Origin: an uncultured Eubacteriales bacterium
Lineage (GTDB): Bacteria > Bacillota > Clostridia > Oscillospirales > Oscillospiraceae
Direction: 5' to 3'
DNA length: 15,767 bases
Assembly (NCBI GenBank): GCA_900321335.1
Contig: ONVR01000332.1
Location: 1-15,767, forward strand
The position numbers and the translations under genes are program-made. Shown in pieces: positions 1-7,557 of the stretch (the first letter of the stretch is position 1; each line of letters starts with the position of its first letter). The notes below the pieces were generated by a model. It was not told the DNA's origin and did not search any database. It saw only the letters and a list, made by a program, of their open reading frames with translations.

Positions 1-2517
1 ATCCTGGATTATTCCGATCAGGAGCACATGGCGCTGACGCTTCTGTACGATGAACAGGCCGGAACGGGCACCGAACTTGCCGAAGCCGTCTCCCGCCGTT
101 TTACCGAGATCCTGGTCGATGAGTATCAGGACGTGAACGCCGTGCAGGAGATGATTTTCAATGCCGTTTCCCAAAACGGTGAGAACCTCTTTATGGTAGG
201 GGACGTAAAACAGTCCATCTACCGGTTCCGGCTGTCGGATCCGACGATCTTTCTGGACAAATACGGCCACTATCTGCCTGCCGATCTGGCTGAGCCGGGA
301 CAGGAGCGTGTGATCTCCCTGTCCTCCAACTTCCGCTCCCGGGAGGGTATCCTGCAGGCCGTCAACTTTCTGTTTTCCAATATTATGTCGGAAGATCTGG
401 GAGAACTGACCTACTCGGAAGATCAGGCCCTTCACTGCGGGGCTTCCTTTCCCGCTCGGGACGGCCCTGACGTGCAGATGCACCTTTTGACCATGGAAAA
501 TCCGGATGAGGAAGATGGAGAGGAGGATGAGGAAGAAGACGGCGGCACCGAGACGGATTTTGAAGCCGCCCACGTGGCTTCCGTCATTGCCGACATGGTC
601 CGCAGCGGTTTTCCCGTATCCGACGGTGCCGGCGGCACACGCCCCGTCCGCTACGGAGATTTCGCGGTTTTGCTGCGCTCTGCAAAAGACCGGGCCTGGA
701 AATACGCCTACGCCATGAGTCGGGAGGGGATACCCGTTGCCGCAGAAAAGCAGTCGGACATTATTTCCACGACGGAAGTTTCCATTCTGCTCTCCCTGCT
801 GGCTGTCATCGATAATCCGGCCCAGGATATTCCGCTCATTTCCGTCATGTCCTCACCGCTGTACGGGTTTTCATCTGAAGAACTGGCCCGAATCCGTGCT
901 GTGGACAAAAAACGCCCCTTTTACGAGGCTGTCAGAGCGTGGGGGGAAACGGACGAAAAGTGCAGCCGGTTCATCCGGCAGATCGGCGATTTCCGGGAGG
1001 CCTCATACAATATGCCCGCCGACCAGCTGATCTGGCATGTTTTCAATGAAACGGGCATGCTGGGAATCCTCGGCGCCATGAAGGGCGGACAGACCCGCCG
1101 GAACAATCTGATGGCGGTATACGACTACGCCAGAGGCTTTGAAAGCAAGGGATATCAGGGACTTTTCAGCTTCATGCTCCATCTGAGAAAGCTCATGGAG
1201 TCGGGTCGGGAAGTGGTTCTGCAGACTTCTGGTGCGGCGGAAAACGCCGTAAGCATCATGAGTATCCACAAGTCCAAAGGACTGGAATTTCCTGTGGTGA
1301 TCCTGCCAAATCTGCAAAAACGCTTCAATACCCGGGATTCGTCCCTGCCGGTTCTTCTGCACACGCAGATGGGGATTGGCACCAAGCGGACGGATCCTGT
1401 GCGGCGGATCAAGTACCCGACATTGGCACACCGGGCAATTTCGGAAAAAATTCTGGATGAATCCCTTTCGGAGGAGATGCGCGTCCTGTACGTGGCCATG
1501 ACACGGGCAAAGGAGCAGCTGATTCTGACCGCCGTGTACAAGGATGCCGCCAAAAAGCTTATGGACCTGAGCATGGACGCCTCGCTGCCCGTGGATCCTC
1601 ACGTGCTGCGCAGCAACGCCAATTACGCCGCGTGGATCCTTCTCGCCGCGCTGAACCGTCCGGAATTCTCCCGGTTCCGGGGAGACGATTCCTCTGTGCA
1701 GTCCGTCGAAACCGGGAAACCGTGGTCTGTCGCGCTGATCACGAAAAACAGCTTGCCGCCAAAAACGAAAGGGGCATCTGCAGAGCAGGCGCCGCCGGCG
1801 GATCCGGCGCTGCTGCGTCAGATCCGGGAGAATCTGTCCGTAAACGCCGAGCCACGGGTGGAAGTGCCGTCGAAGATCACGGCAACAGAGCTCAAGGGGC
1901 GCTATCTGGAATCGGAAACCCAGGAGGACGCCGATCAGCGGCTGCAGCCGGAAAGCAGAAAACAGCCAATTTTCCGCCGCCCGGATTTTTCCGTCCGGGA
2001 GGGGAGACTCACCGCTGCCGAAAAGGGCACAGCGCTTCACGTTGTCATGCAGTATATCGATTATGCCCGGTGCACGGAGCTTACATCCATCCGGGAGGAA
2101 ATCGCCCGAATGGAGGAACGCCGATTCATAACCCACGAGCAGGCAAATGCGGTAAAGCCGGAGAAGATTCTGCGCCTTTTCCAAACGGATCTCGGGCGCA
2201 GGATCCTGAACGCCGGGAAGGTCCGGCGGGAGTTCAAGTACTCCGTTTTGGCCCCTGGGCGGATCGTGGACCCCTCCTGGGGGGAGGAGAAGATCCTGTT
2301 TCAGGGAGTTGTGGACTGCTGCCTCGAGGAGGCAGACTGCCTGACGGTGATCGACTTCAAAACGGACCGGGTAACCCTGCAGACGATGGCAGAGCGCGCC
2401 CAGGCGTACCGCCCGCAGCTGGATGCCTACGCTTACGCTCTGGAGCGGATCACAGGCAAACCCGTCCGGGAAAAATATCTGTATTTCTTTGAAACGGCCA
2501 GGGCGGTTTTGATGTGA
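1..2517 (+). CDS. addA: ATP-dependent helicase/nuclease subunit A (AddA), 5' truncated by window edge
   Basis: AddA is the helicase-nuclease subunit of AddAB, the RecBCD counterpart in Firmicutes; it resects double-strand breaks and loads RecA. The frame is open to base 1 and already reads DYSDQEHMAL, a segment conserved in AddA just before motif II, so the apparent ATG at 28 is internal and motifs I and Ia lie outside the window. SF1 helicase motifs follow in order: II (ILVDEYQDVN, nt ~109-138), III (VGDVKQSIYRFR, ~196-231), IV (LSSNFRS, ~322-342), V (SIHKSKGLEFPVVIL, ~1261-1305) and VI (VLYVAMTRAKEQL, ~1483-1521). The C-terminal RecB-type nuclease domain has GTALH, then GVVD (~2305) and VIDFKTD (~2347), the metal-binding D...DxK residues, then YRPQLDAY. 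An acidic D/E-rich linker lies at nt ~500-540. There is no clear terminator after it. Identification is by family motifs and is firm; addB is probably upstream, outside the window (inference). Confidence 0.95.
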   Translation: MLDYSDQEHMALTLLYDEQAGTGTELAEAVSRRFTEILVDEYQDVNAVQEMIFNAVSQNGENLFMVGDVKQSIYRFRLSDPTIFLDKYGHYLPADLAEPGQERVISLSSNFRSREGILQAVNFLFSNIMSEDLGELTYSEDQALHCGASFPARDGPDVQMHLLTMENPDEEDGEEDEEEDGGTETDFEAAHVASVIADMVRSGFPVSDGAGGTRPVRYGDFAVLLRSAKDRAWKYAYAMSREGIPVAAEKQSDIISTTEVSILLSLLAVIDNPAQDIPLISVMSSPLYGFSSEELARIRAVDKKRPFYEAVRAWGETDEKCSRFIRQIGDFREASYNMPADQLIWHVFNETGMLGILGAMKGGQTRRNNLMAVYDYARGFESKGYQGLFSFMLHLRKLMESGREVVLQTSGAAENAVSIMSIHKSKGLEFPVVILPNLQKRFNTRDSSLPVLLHTQMGIGTKRTDPVRRIKYPTLAHRAISEKILDESLSEEMRVLYVAMTRAKEQLILTAVYKDAAKKLMDLSMDASLPVDPHVLRSNANYAAWILLAALNRPEFSRFRGDDSSVQSVETGKPWSVALITKNSLPPKTKGASAEQAPPADPALLRQIRENLSVNAEPRVEVPSKITATELKGRYLESETQEDADQRLQPESRKQPIFRRPDFSVREGRLTAAEKGTALHVVMQYIDYARCTELTSIREEIARMEERRFITHEQANAVKPEKILRLFQTDLGRRILNAGKVRREFKYSVLAPGRIVDPSWGEEKILFQGVVDCCLEEADCLTVIDFKTDRVTLQTMAERAQAYRPQLDAYAYALERITGKPVREKYLYFFETARAVLM

Positions 2518-2561
2518 CCGCAGCTCCGGTAAAAATAATCAAAAAAATAATAAAAAAACAG

Positions 2562-2590
2562 TTGCAATTCCAATATGCGTGTGTTAAAAT
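2562..2590 (+). promoter_or_regulatory. Sigma-A-type promoter of rpmE with upstream A-tract
   Basis: TTGCAA (2562-2567), a 17-nt spacer and TAAAAT (2585-2590), about 40 nt before the rpmE start. An almost pure A/T stretch (2531-2560) lies immediately upstream of the -35 box and resembles an UP element, as expected for a ribosomal-protein gene. Seen in sequence; transcription start not shown. Confidence 0.7.
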
Positions 2591-2629
2591 AATTTGCGCT
2601 TGAATAAGTAAACGAAAGAGGTGAGCGTG

Positions 2630-2830
2630 TTGAAAGAAGGAATTCATCCCAATTACGAGCAGACAACGATCAGGTGCGCCTGCGGAAACGTGATTGAAAC
2701 GGGAAGCACAAAGAAGGATATAAAGGTGGAAATCTGTTCCAAGTGTCACCCCTTTTACACCGGCAAGCAGAAGCTGGTAGACACCAGTGGACGTGTTGAT
2801 AAGTTCAACAAGAAGTTCGGCCTGAAATGA
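2630..2830 (+). CDS. rpmE: 50S ribosomal protein L31 (zinc-binding C+ form)
   Basis: L31 binds the large subunit and helps bridge it to the 30S head. The protein is 66 aa, the normal length. It begins MKEGIHPNY, the conserved L31 start, and has Cys16, Cys18, Cys36 and Cys39 (CAC...CSKC), the zinc-binding pattern of the C+ paralogue, so this is not the zinc-independent form. The C-terminus GRVDKFNKKFGLK is typical. Start choice: the frame is open from GTG 2621, but GTG 2621 lies inside the ribosome site AAAGAGGTG (2615-2623); TTG 2630 sits 6-7 nt after it and matches the family start, so a rare TTG start is preferred. The gene has its own promoter and terminator and so is probably mainly monocistronic. 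Confidence 0.95.
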   Translation: MKEGIHPNYEQTTIRCACGNVIETGSTKKDIKVEICSKCHPFYTGKQKLVDTSGRVDKFNKKFGLK

Positions 2831-2835
2831 TCCGT

Positions 2836-2870
2836 GAGCCCGTACTTGAAAGAGTACGGGTTCATTTTTT
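2836..2870 (+). terminator. Rho-independent terminator after rpmE
   Basis: An 11-bp stem (2836-2846 with 2853-2863, one G-U pair), a 6-nt loop, then A and six T (2865-2870). It begins 5 nt after the rpmE stop codon and ends only 26 nt before the hflX start, leaving almost no room for a separate hflX promoter. Confidence 0.9.
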
Positions 2871-2896
2871 ACCTTTTACGGTTTGGGGGACGATCT

Positions 2897-4207
2897 ATGG
2901 AAACACCGCAAAAAGAGAGAGCCATTCTGGTCGGCTTGTCCGCCGACAGCATGGAGCCCAAGGAGCGCTCCACGGAGGAGAGTCTTGACGAGCTGGGGGA
3001 ACTTCTGGAAACGGCAGGGGGGATCTGCTGCGCAAAAGTGCTGCAGAACCGCCACGAACCGGAGCCACGGACGTTTATCGGAGACGGGAAGGTGCAGGAG
3101 GTCAAAGAGCTTGCCCAGGCAAACGACTGTGACCTCGCTGTCTTTGACAACGAACTCTCACCGTCTCAGATGCGGGCGCTTTCCGACGACCTGGGAATTC
3201 GCGTGATCGATCGGTCCAGCCTGATCCTCGATATCTTTGCCAGCCGGGCCAGGACAAGCGAGGGCCGGCTTCAGGTAGAGCTTGCCCAGTATAAGTATCT
3301 GCTGCCGCGGCTGACGGGTATGTGGACCCATCTGGTGCGCCAGAGTGCCTCTGCCAGCCCCATCGGAACCCGCGGTCCCGGTGAGACCCAGCTGGAGACG
3401 GACCGGCGGCACATCCGCCGGAAGATCCAGCGTCTGGAGCAGGAACTGGAACAGGTACGCAAGGTCCGGGGGACCCAGCGCAGACGGCGTGAGAAGAACG
3501 GCCTGCCCGTGGTTGCCCTGGTCGGCTATACAAACGCGGGAAAATCCACGCTCCTCAACCGGTTGACAGACGCCGGGATCCCAGCGGAAAACAGGCTGTT
3601 TGACACGCTGGATACCACTACCAGGCGCCTTCAGGTCAGCGACACGCTGGAGGTACTCGTCTCCGATACCGTCGGTTTTATCCGCAAACTGCCCCATCAC
3701 CTGGTGGAGGCGTTCAAGGCCACGTTGGAAGAACTCACTTACGCCGATCTGATCGTTCACGTAATCGACGCGTCCAATCCCGAGTGGGCGACCCAGGTGG
3801 AGGTCGTGGACGAGCTGATCCTGGAACTGGGGGCGGAAAAAACACCGCGCATTGAGGCCTTCAACAAATTCGACATTGTCCCCATGGACACCGTTATGCC
3901 CAAGGGGGAACATATCGTCAGAATCTCCGCAAAAACGGGCGAGGGGATCGAAGCGCTGCTTGCCAAGATCCGCGAGCTACTGGATCAGGGAAAACGAAGA
4001 GCCGTTGTACACATCCCATATGAAAAAGGAGCCGTTGTGGAACTGCTGCACACAGAAGCGTCGGTTGTCAGCACCGCTTACAAAGAGAACTGCGTGGAAA
4101 TTGAGGCCGTGATGACGCCGGAGACATTTGGAAAGGTGAAAGCCTACGTCTTTTTGACCGACTACACCGAACCCGACCCGGAGGATTACTGGAACGAAAA
4201 TGGATGA
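2897..4207 (+). CDS. hflX: GTPase HflX (ribosome-associated)
   Basis: HflX is a ribosome-binding GTPase of the Obg-HflX superfamily; in other bacteria it splits stalled or stress-inactivated ribosomes. The 436-aa product has the N-terminal HflX domain (FIGDGKVQEV...DLAVFDNELSPSQ), the glycine-rich linker GTRGPGETQLETDRR with a charged coiled coil after it, and then the GTPase domain: G1 GYTNAGKST (residues 210-218), DTLDTTTR, G3 SDTVGFIRKLP, G4 FNKFD and G5 ISAKTG. Start: the frame is open back to GTG 2834, but that lies in the rpmE terminator, so ATG 2897, after a GGGGGA tract, is chosen. The 3' end overlaps the next gene by 8 nt. No promoter of its own is visible; readthrough from rpmE is likely. 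Confidence 0.94.
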   Translation: METPQKERAILVGLSADSMEPKERSTEESLDELGELLETAGGICCAKVLQNRHEPEPRTFIGDGKVQEVKELAQANDCDLAVFDNELSPSQMRALSDDLGIRVIDRSSLILDIFASRARTSEGRLQVELAQYKYLLPRLTGMWTHLVRQSASASPIGTRGPGETQLETDRRHIRRKIQRLEQELEQVRKVRGTQRRRREKNGLPVVALVGYTNAGKSTLLNRLTDAGIPAENRLFDTLDTTTRRLQVSDTLEVLVSDTVGFIRKLPHHLVEAFKATLEELTYADLIVHVIDASNPEWATQVEVVDELILELGAEKTPRIEAFNKFDIVPMDTVMPKGEHIVRISAKTGEGIEALLAKIRELLDQGKRRAVVHIPYEKGAVVELLHTEASVVSTAYKENCVEIEAVMTPETFGKVKAYVFLTDYTEPDPEDYWNENG

Positions 4208-4850
4208 AAGCAGCAAAACAGAGTATCCCATTCCCGCAGGATATGCAGCGGCGGAATTTGTGGAGAAACGCAGCCGCTTCATCGGACAGGTCTGGCCCGT
4301 TGAAACGGAAGAGCAGGCCCGGCAGCTGATAGCGGAAACCAAGAGCAAATACTATGATGCACGGCATAGTTGCTGGTGTTTTATGATACGGGAGGGGGGT
4401 ATCATGCGATACTCCGACGACGGTGAACCACAGGGAACGGCCGGACAGCCCATGCTGGAGATCTTCCGGCGCAGAAGCGTGCAGAACGTGTGCTGTGTTG
4501 TAACACGATATTTTGGCGGGATTCTCCTGGGGGCAGGGGGGCTGGTCCGCGCATATTCACACACGGCAAATCTGGCCCTTGACACAGCTGGAATCGCCAT
4601 TGTCAGAAGCTGGTCGCGGTTTTTGCTGGAATGTCCTTACGGACTGTTCCAGCGCGTGAGAACAGAACTGGAAGCCATAGGCGGCACTGCGGAGGATACG
4701 GAATACGGCAGCAACATACTGCTGACGGTTCTGGTTCCGGAAGGCACTGAGAAAGCATTTGCCGCACGCATGGCCGATTTGTCCGCCGGAACCATTTCGC
4801 TGCTGGCAAATGGAACCGCTCTGAAAGCGGTACCGCTGAACAATTCATAA
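4200..4850 (+). CDS. YigZ/IMPACT-family protein (UPF0029)
   Basis: A 216-aa member of the YigZ/IMPACT family. The N-terminal UPF0029 domain is clear: EKRSRFIGQV (22-31), YYDARHSCW (51-59), YSDDGEPQGTAGQPML (71-86) and VVTRYFGGILLGAGGLVRAYS (about 100-120). The last ~85 residues form the usual ferredoxin-like C-terminal domain. Eukaryotic IMPACT regulates GCN2, and bacterial homologues are thought to act near translation, but the biochemical role of YigZ is not settled, so no function is assigned. The start overlaps the end of hflX by 8 nt (ATG 4200, hflX stop 4205-4207), indicating translational coupling. A strong terminator follows 12 nt after the stop. Confidence 0.92.
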   Translation: MDESSKTEYPIPAGYAAAEFVEKRSRFIGQVWPVETEEQARQLIAETKSKYYDARHSCWCFMIREGGIMRYSDDGEPQGTAGQPMLEIFRRRSVQNVCCVVTRYFGGILLGAGGLVRAYSHTANLALDTAGIAIVRSWSRFLLECPYGLFQRVRTELEAIGGTAEDTEYGSNILLTVLVPEGTEKAFAARMADLSAGTISLLANGTALKAVPLNNS

Positions 4851-4860
4851 CACAAAATAA

Positions 4861-4887
4861 AAACCGGAGTCTCGCTCCGGTTTTTTT
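4861..4887 (+). terminator. Terminator after yigZ-like gene (possibly bidirectional)
   Basis: Stem ACCGGAG (4863-4869), loop of 5 nt, CTCCGGT (4875-4881), then T through 4887. A-rich sequence before the stem gives a T-run on the other strand as well. Confidence 0.9.
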
Positions 4888-4950
4888 CATTTCCTTTAGA
4901 GTGGGGGATCCGGAATCCGAATTGGGGCACTGGTTTTCCGGCACAAGCAA

Positions 4951-4980
4951 AATTGAACAAAATAAAGATTTTGTTCAATT
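4951..4980. repeat. Perfect 13-bp inverted repeat, 4-nt loop
   Basis: AATTGAACAAAAT (4951-4963), AAAG, ATTTTGTTCAATT (4968-4980). The arms are exact complements and AT-rich. No T-run follows, so it is not a classical terminator; it lies between two good terminators. Confidence 0.9.
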
Positions 4981-4992
4981 AAGAGGAGGAGC

Positions 4993-5024
4993 AAAGGGGC
5001 TTTTTCCGAAAAAAGCCCCTTTTT
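4993..5024 (+). terminator. Rho-independent terminator-like hairpin
   Basis: 13-bp stem (4993-5005 with 5010-5022) around GGGGC/GCCCC with a 4-nt loop and T through 5024. The reverse strand also gives a T-rich end, so it may work in both directions. What + strand transcript it would end is unclear, because another terminator lies just upstream. Confidence 0.75.
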
Positions 5025-5043
5025 CTCTGTTTTTCAGTTCTTT

Positions 5044-5061
5044 ATGAATATCCATATTCAT
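5044..5061. promoter_or_regulatory. 18-bp palindrome, operator-like
   Basis: ATGAATAT-CC-ATATTCAT: exact 8-bp arms with a 2-nt centre. The centre is too short for an RNA hairpin loop, which favours a dimeric protein-binding site. It lies just upstream of the weak promoter candidate for the ORF at 5171. No regulator is recognised. Confidence 0.4.
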
Positions 5062-5170
5062 TTCGTGGTTTCCATTGATTCACATTATTTCAATGTAATA
5101 ATGAAGCGTTCTTCATCTCATAATACACAAGGATGCTTCCATAGCCAATACTGTTTTGAGGTTTAATGAT

Positions 5171-5380
5171 ATGAGCTACATGGCCTGTACAGAAAGCTGC
5201 ATTTACCAGATCAACGGCTGCTGCCGGTTGTCCCGCGTACCGTCGTCGTACTGTACAGACCGTCCGCAAAGCGCCTGTGCGTATTATGTCCAGCGGAGCC
5301 CTGTTAATCCGCAAAAGCGATCTTTATGGCATCATAAAGGGTTTTCGCAGTCTGCACCCGAAGTCCCGCCGGAATTTTAA
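5171..5380 (+). CDS. Small cysteine-rich protein of unknown function
   Basis: A 69-aa ORF starting at ATG 5171, 9 nt after GAGG (5158-5161). The first 41 residues hold seven cysteines in the arrangement CTESCIYQINGCCRL...C...CAYY, resembling short clostridial Cys-rich proteins with a C-x3-C-x-Y-Q-x2-G-x-C-x-L core and a C-x-Y-F/Y end. From memory these are often mislabelled 'hydroxymyristoyl-ACP dehydratase', and they are also reminiscent of DUF1540. A zinc or redox role is possible but only inferred. The last ~25 residues overlap the 3' end of radA on the other strand by 77 nt and look unconserved, so the tail may be recent readthrough into radA. No homologue search was possible. Confidence 0.55.
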   Translation: MSYMACTESCIYQINGCCRLSRVPSSYCTDRPQSACAYYVQRSPVNPQKRSLWHHKGFSQSAPEVPPEF

Positions 5381-6674
5381 GCTTGCTTTTTCCCTGTGCC
5401 GGGACTACACATCGTTTGAAGCCCAGCCTTGCGATCTCCGCCAACCGCGTATCCATCTGACTGACGGAGCGCAGTTCTCCAGTCAAACCGACCTCGCCCA
5501 GAGCCACCAGATCATCGCCAATGGGCTTGTCCTTGTAACTGGACGCCAGCGCCAGTACAATGGCCAGATCTGCGCCCGGCTCATTGAGGTACAAGCCGCC
5601 GATCACGTTCAGATATGCGTCACAGGCGTTGACCCGGTATCCGCTTCGCTTTTCCAGAACGGCCAACAGCATCATGGCCCGGTTGTAGTCCACACCGTTT
5701 GCGTTCCGCCGCGGCACATTGAAACTCGTCGGCGTAACCAGTGCCTGAATTTCCGCTAAAATCGGCCGTGAACCCTCTATTACGCAGGTCACGCAGGCTC
5801 CTGGCGTATTTTCCGGTCGGCCGCTGAGCAGGATTTCCGAGGGATTCGGCACTTCCACAAGGCCTTTGTTCTGCATCTCAAACACGCCTAGTTCATTTGT
5901 TGACCCAAAACGGTTTTTCGCGGCACGCAATATACGATAGTTCGTAGATTGATCCCCTTCAAAATACAACACACAGTCGACCATGTGTTCCAGCACTTTG
6001 GGTCCGGCGATGGCTCCCTCTTTGTTGACGTGTCCGATCAAAAACACGGTGATGCCGTTGTTTTTGGCCAGCTGCATCAGCGCCATGGTGCAGTCCTTGA
6101 CCTGGCTGACACTGCCGGGCATTGAGCTGTTCTCCGAGGCGCTGAGTGTCTGGATGGAGTCGACGATCAACACCTGGGCCTCCGAAGTCATGGCCGCCTG
6201 GAGGATCTCCTCCAGATCGGTTTCCGCCAGGATCAGCAGATCCCCGGCGGTGACGCCAAGCCGCTCTGAGCGCATTTTCAGCTGTTTTTCTGATTCCTCA
6301 CCGGTCACGTACAGCACACGCTTTTCCCGGGATACCGTCTGACAGATCTGCAGCAACAGCGTCGATTTGCCGATGCCGGGAGAGCCGCCGACCAAAACGA
6401 GAGAGCCCTCCACCGCACCGCCGCCCAGCACCCGGTCGAGCTCGGAAGAACCCGTTGTAAAGCGAATCTCCTCCTGGGTGCCGATCTGGGAGAGCGTCAG
6501 GGGCGTTTTGCCGGGTTTTCCGGCGGCACCTCCATTCCGGGACGCGGATCGCTGGGGCGCGGCCGCAGGCTGCTCCACAATGGAATTCCAGGCGCCGCAG
6601 GCAGCGCACTGGCCGGCCCATCTCGGCGTCTCATTGCCGCACTGGGTACAATAGTAAATCTTTTTTGCTTTCAT
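5304..6674 (-). CDS. radA: DNA repair protein RadA (Sms)
   Basis: RadA is a RecA-related hexameric helicase that extends recombination intermediates (branch migration) in repair and transformation. The 456-aa length is normal. Features: an N-terminal C4 zinc finger (Cys9, Cys12, Cys23, Cys26; CTQCGNETPRWAGQCAAC), Walker A GGSPGIGKST (96-105), Walker B VLIVDSIQT, the RadA-specific KNRFGSTNELG motif, and a C-terminal Lon-protease-like domain. Start ATG 6674 follows GGAGAAAG. The start overlaps the stop of the amidase gene (ATGA), so the two are translated from one mRNA made at the 7463-7492 promoter. The 3' end runs convergently into the small ORF at 5171-5380, with no clear terminator in the radA direction. 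Confidence 0.96.
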   Translation of the reverse strand: MKAKKIYYCTQCGNETPRWAGQCAACGAWNSIVEQPAAAPQRSASRNGGAAGKPGKTPLTLSQIGTQEEIRFTTGSSELDRVLGGGAVEGSLVLVGGSPGIGKSTLLLQICQTVSREKRVLYVTGEESEKQLKMRSERLGVTAGDLLILAETDLEEILQAAMTSEAQVLIVDSIQTLSASENSSMPGSVSQVKDCTMALMQLAKNNGITVFLIGHVNKEGAIAGPKVLEHMVDCVLYFEGDQSTNYRILRAAKNRFGSTNELGVFEMQNKGLVEVPNPSEILLSGRPENTPGACVTCVIEGSRPILAEIQALVTPTSFNVPRRNANGVDYNRAMMLLAVLEKRSGYRVNACDAYLNVIGGLYLNEPGADLAIVLALASSYKDKPIGDDLVALGEVGLTGELRSVSQMDTRLAEIARLGFKRCVVPAQGKSKLKIPAGLRVQTAKTLYDAIKIAFAD

Positions 6675-7405
6675 ACACTTTCTCCGTTGTAGTATTGGAT
6701 AAACAGCGTTTCATTCTGCAGGTATGCACTGACCATTGCCGCGGAAAGCCGGATCTGATAGGACGCGGAAAGAAGCAGCTCTTCTTCTTTGGGGCTGGAC
6801 AAAAACCCGCATTCCGCCAGAACGGCGGGACAGGAAATGTGATTCATAATGTAAATATCCTCGCTGATCTGACTTGCGCTTCGGTTCTGCCCGGAGCTTA
6901 ATTTCTGGGCAAATACAGACTGCAGCGTTTCCGCCAGCTGCCGGCTCAGGTCAGTTTTTGCATAGAGCACCTGAGCGCCGGTAACGGTTTCCGAGGAATA
7001 CTGGTTCTGGTGAATACTCAGAAGGACGGCGTTTTCGGTATCGTTGATTTGTTCGGTCCTGCGCTGGGTGTCGTATACCTTTTTTTCATGGATGGTGTCG
7101 GCGTTGGCCGGATAAGACAGTTCCTCGCTCTCCCGCGTCATGACGCAGCAGACGCCAGCAAATGCGGCAAGCTGCTCCGTGCGTCGGGCGATTTCCAGAT
7201 TGATCCGGCTCTCTCTGTGGCTGTGAAAAGACACGGCTCCCCCATCCGTTCCACCGTGCCCTGCGTCGATGATCAGTACAACGTCTGCTTTTCCGGCCGG
7301 AGCGGAGGCGGCTGTCCGGTCAAACCTGGCATAGCAAAGGGTCAATCCAGACAGCAAAACAAGCCCCGCAAGCGGGAATCCAATCTTTTTCAGGATGTTT
7401 TTCAC
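6671..7405 (-). CDS. cwlD: CwlD-like N-acetylmuramoyl-L-alanine amidase
   Basis: A zinc amidase (Amidase_3) that cuts the lactyl-peptide bond of peptidoglycan. The 244-aa product starts with a charged segment and a hydrophobic stretch (IGFPLAGLVLLSGLTLCYA), a signal or membrane anchor, then the catalytic domain: zinc ligands His in IDAGHGGTDGG, Glu in HRESRIN and His in LLSIHQN; catalytic Glu in LAECGFLS. The short length, single domain and the DIYIMNH...PAVLAECGF stretch resemble CwlD, which makes the muramic-delta-lactam of spore cortex, fitting a spore-former; a general amidase cannot be excluded. Start: the frame is open to 7492, but GTG 7405 is chosen because AAGGGGAGAG (7420-7411) precedes it and the upstream codons overlap the promoter. 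Coupled to radA by ATGA. Confidence 0.85.
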   Translation of the reverse strand: MKNILKKIGFPLAGLVLLSGLTLCYARFDRTAASAPAGKADVVLIIDAGHGGTDGGAVSFHSHRESRINLEIARRTEQLAAFAGVCCVMTRESEELSYPANADTIHEKKVYDTQRRTEQINDTENAVLLSIHQNQYSSETVTGAQVLYAKTDLSRQLAETLQSVFAQKLSSGQNRSASQISEDIYIMNHISCPAVLAECGFLSSPKEEELLLSASYQIRLSAAMVSAYLQNETLFIQYYNGESV

Positions 7406-7462
7406 CGGACCTCTCCCCTTTCGTCCACAGTCTATGCGGAGAAAGAAGGGTCTTATGCTTGA

Positions 7463-7492
7463 ATTATAGCGCGAAACCGGGCGCCCCGTCAA
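7463..7492 (-). promoter_or_regulatory. Sigma-A promoter of the cwlD-like/radA operon
   Basis: On the minus strand, TTGACG (7492-7487), an 18-nt spacer and TATAAT (7468-7463). Near-consensus. The predicted start around 7456 gives a leader of about 50 nt to GTG 7405. Confidence 0.8.
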
Positions 7493-7516
7493 CCGAGAAA
7501 CAACCGGAAAACAGGC

Positions 7517-7553
7517 TTTGCCGCCCGTCTCCGATCAGAGGACGGGCGGCAAA
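7517..7553 (-). terminator. Terminator hairpin after cotJC
   Basis: A 13-bp GC-rich stem (TTTGCCGCCCGTC, 7517-7529, with 7541-7553) and an 11-nt loop, beginning 4 nt past the cotJC stop. On the minus strand it is followed by GCCTGTTTTCC, an imperfect T-run, so efficiency is uncertain. It ends about 25 nt before the -35 box of the next promoter. Confidence 0.65.
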
Positions 7554-7557
7554 TAAT

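Larger units (their letters stand above)
4851..5170. other. Hairpin-rich gene-free region between yigZ-like gene and small Cys-rich ORF
   Basis: No convincing gene on either strand. It holds, in order: terminator 4861-4887; a perfect 13-bp inverted repeat 4951-4980; a purine-rich AAGAGGAGGAGC (4981-4992) that looks like a ribosome site but has no start codon after it; terminator 4993-5024; an 18-bp palindrome 5044-5061; and a 6-bp hairpin ATGAAG-CGTT-CTTCAT (5101-5116). A weak promoter-like pair TTGATT (5075-5080), 17 nt, ATAATG (5098-5103) could serve the small ORF at 5171. Confidence 0.6.

Noticed and set aside
500..545. Acidic repeat in AddA as a sign of insertion or transfer
   Set aside because: Acidic linkers at this position are common in clostridial AddA proteins; frame and motifs around it are intact.
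1003..2184. 393-aa minus-strand frame opposite addA
   Set aside because: Antisense shadow of a gene with all helicase and nuclease motifs.
2834..2896. Upstream GTG start for hflX
   Set aside because: Those codons form the rpmE terminator hairpin; HflX homology begins later and ATG 2897 fits.
4637..4978. Minus-strand frame in the hairpin region and the YigZ-like gene
   Set aside because: Starts with TTG inside the perfect inverted repeat, has no ribosome site and passes through a terminator.
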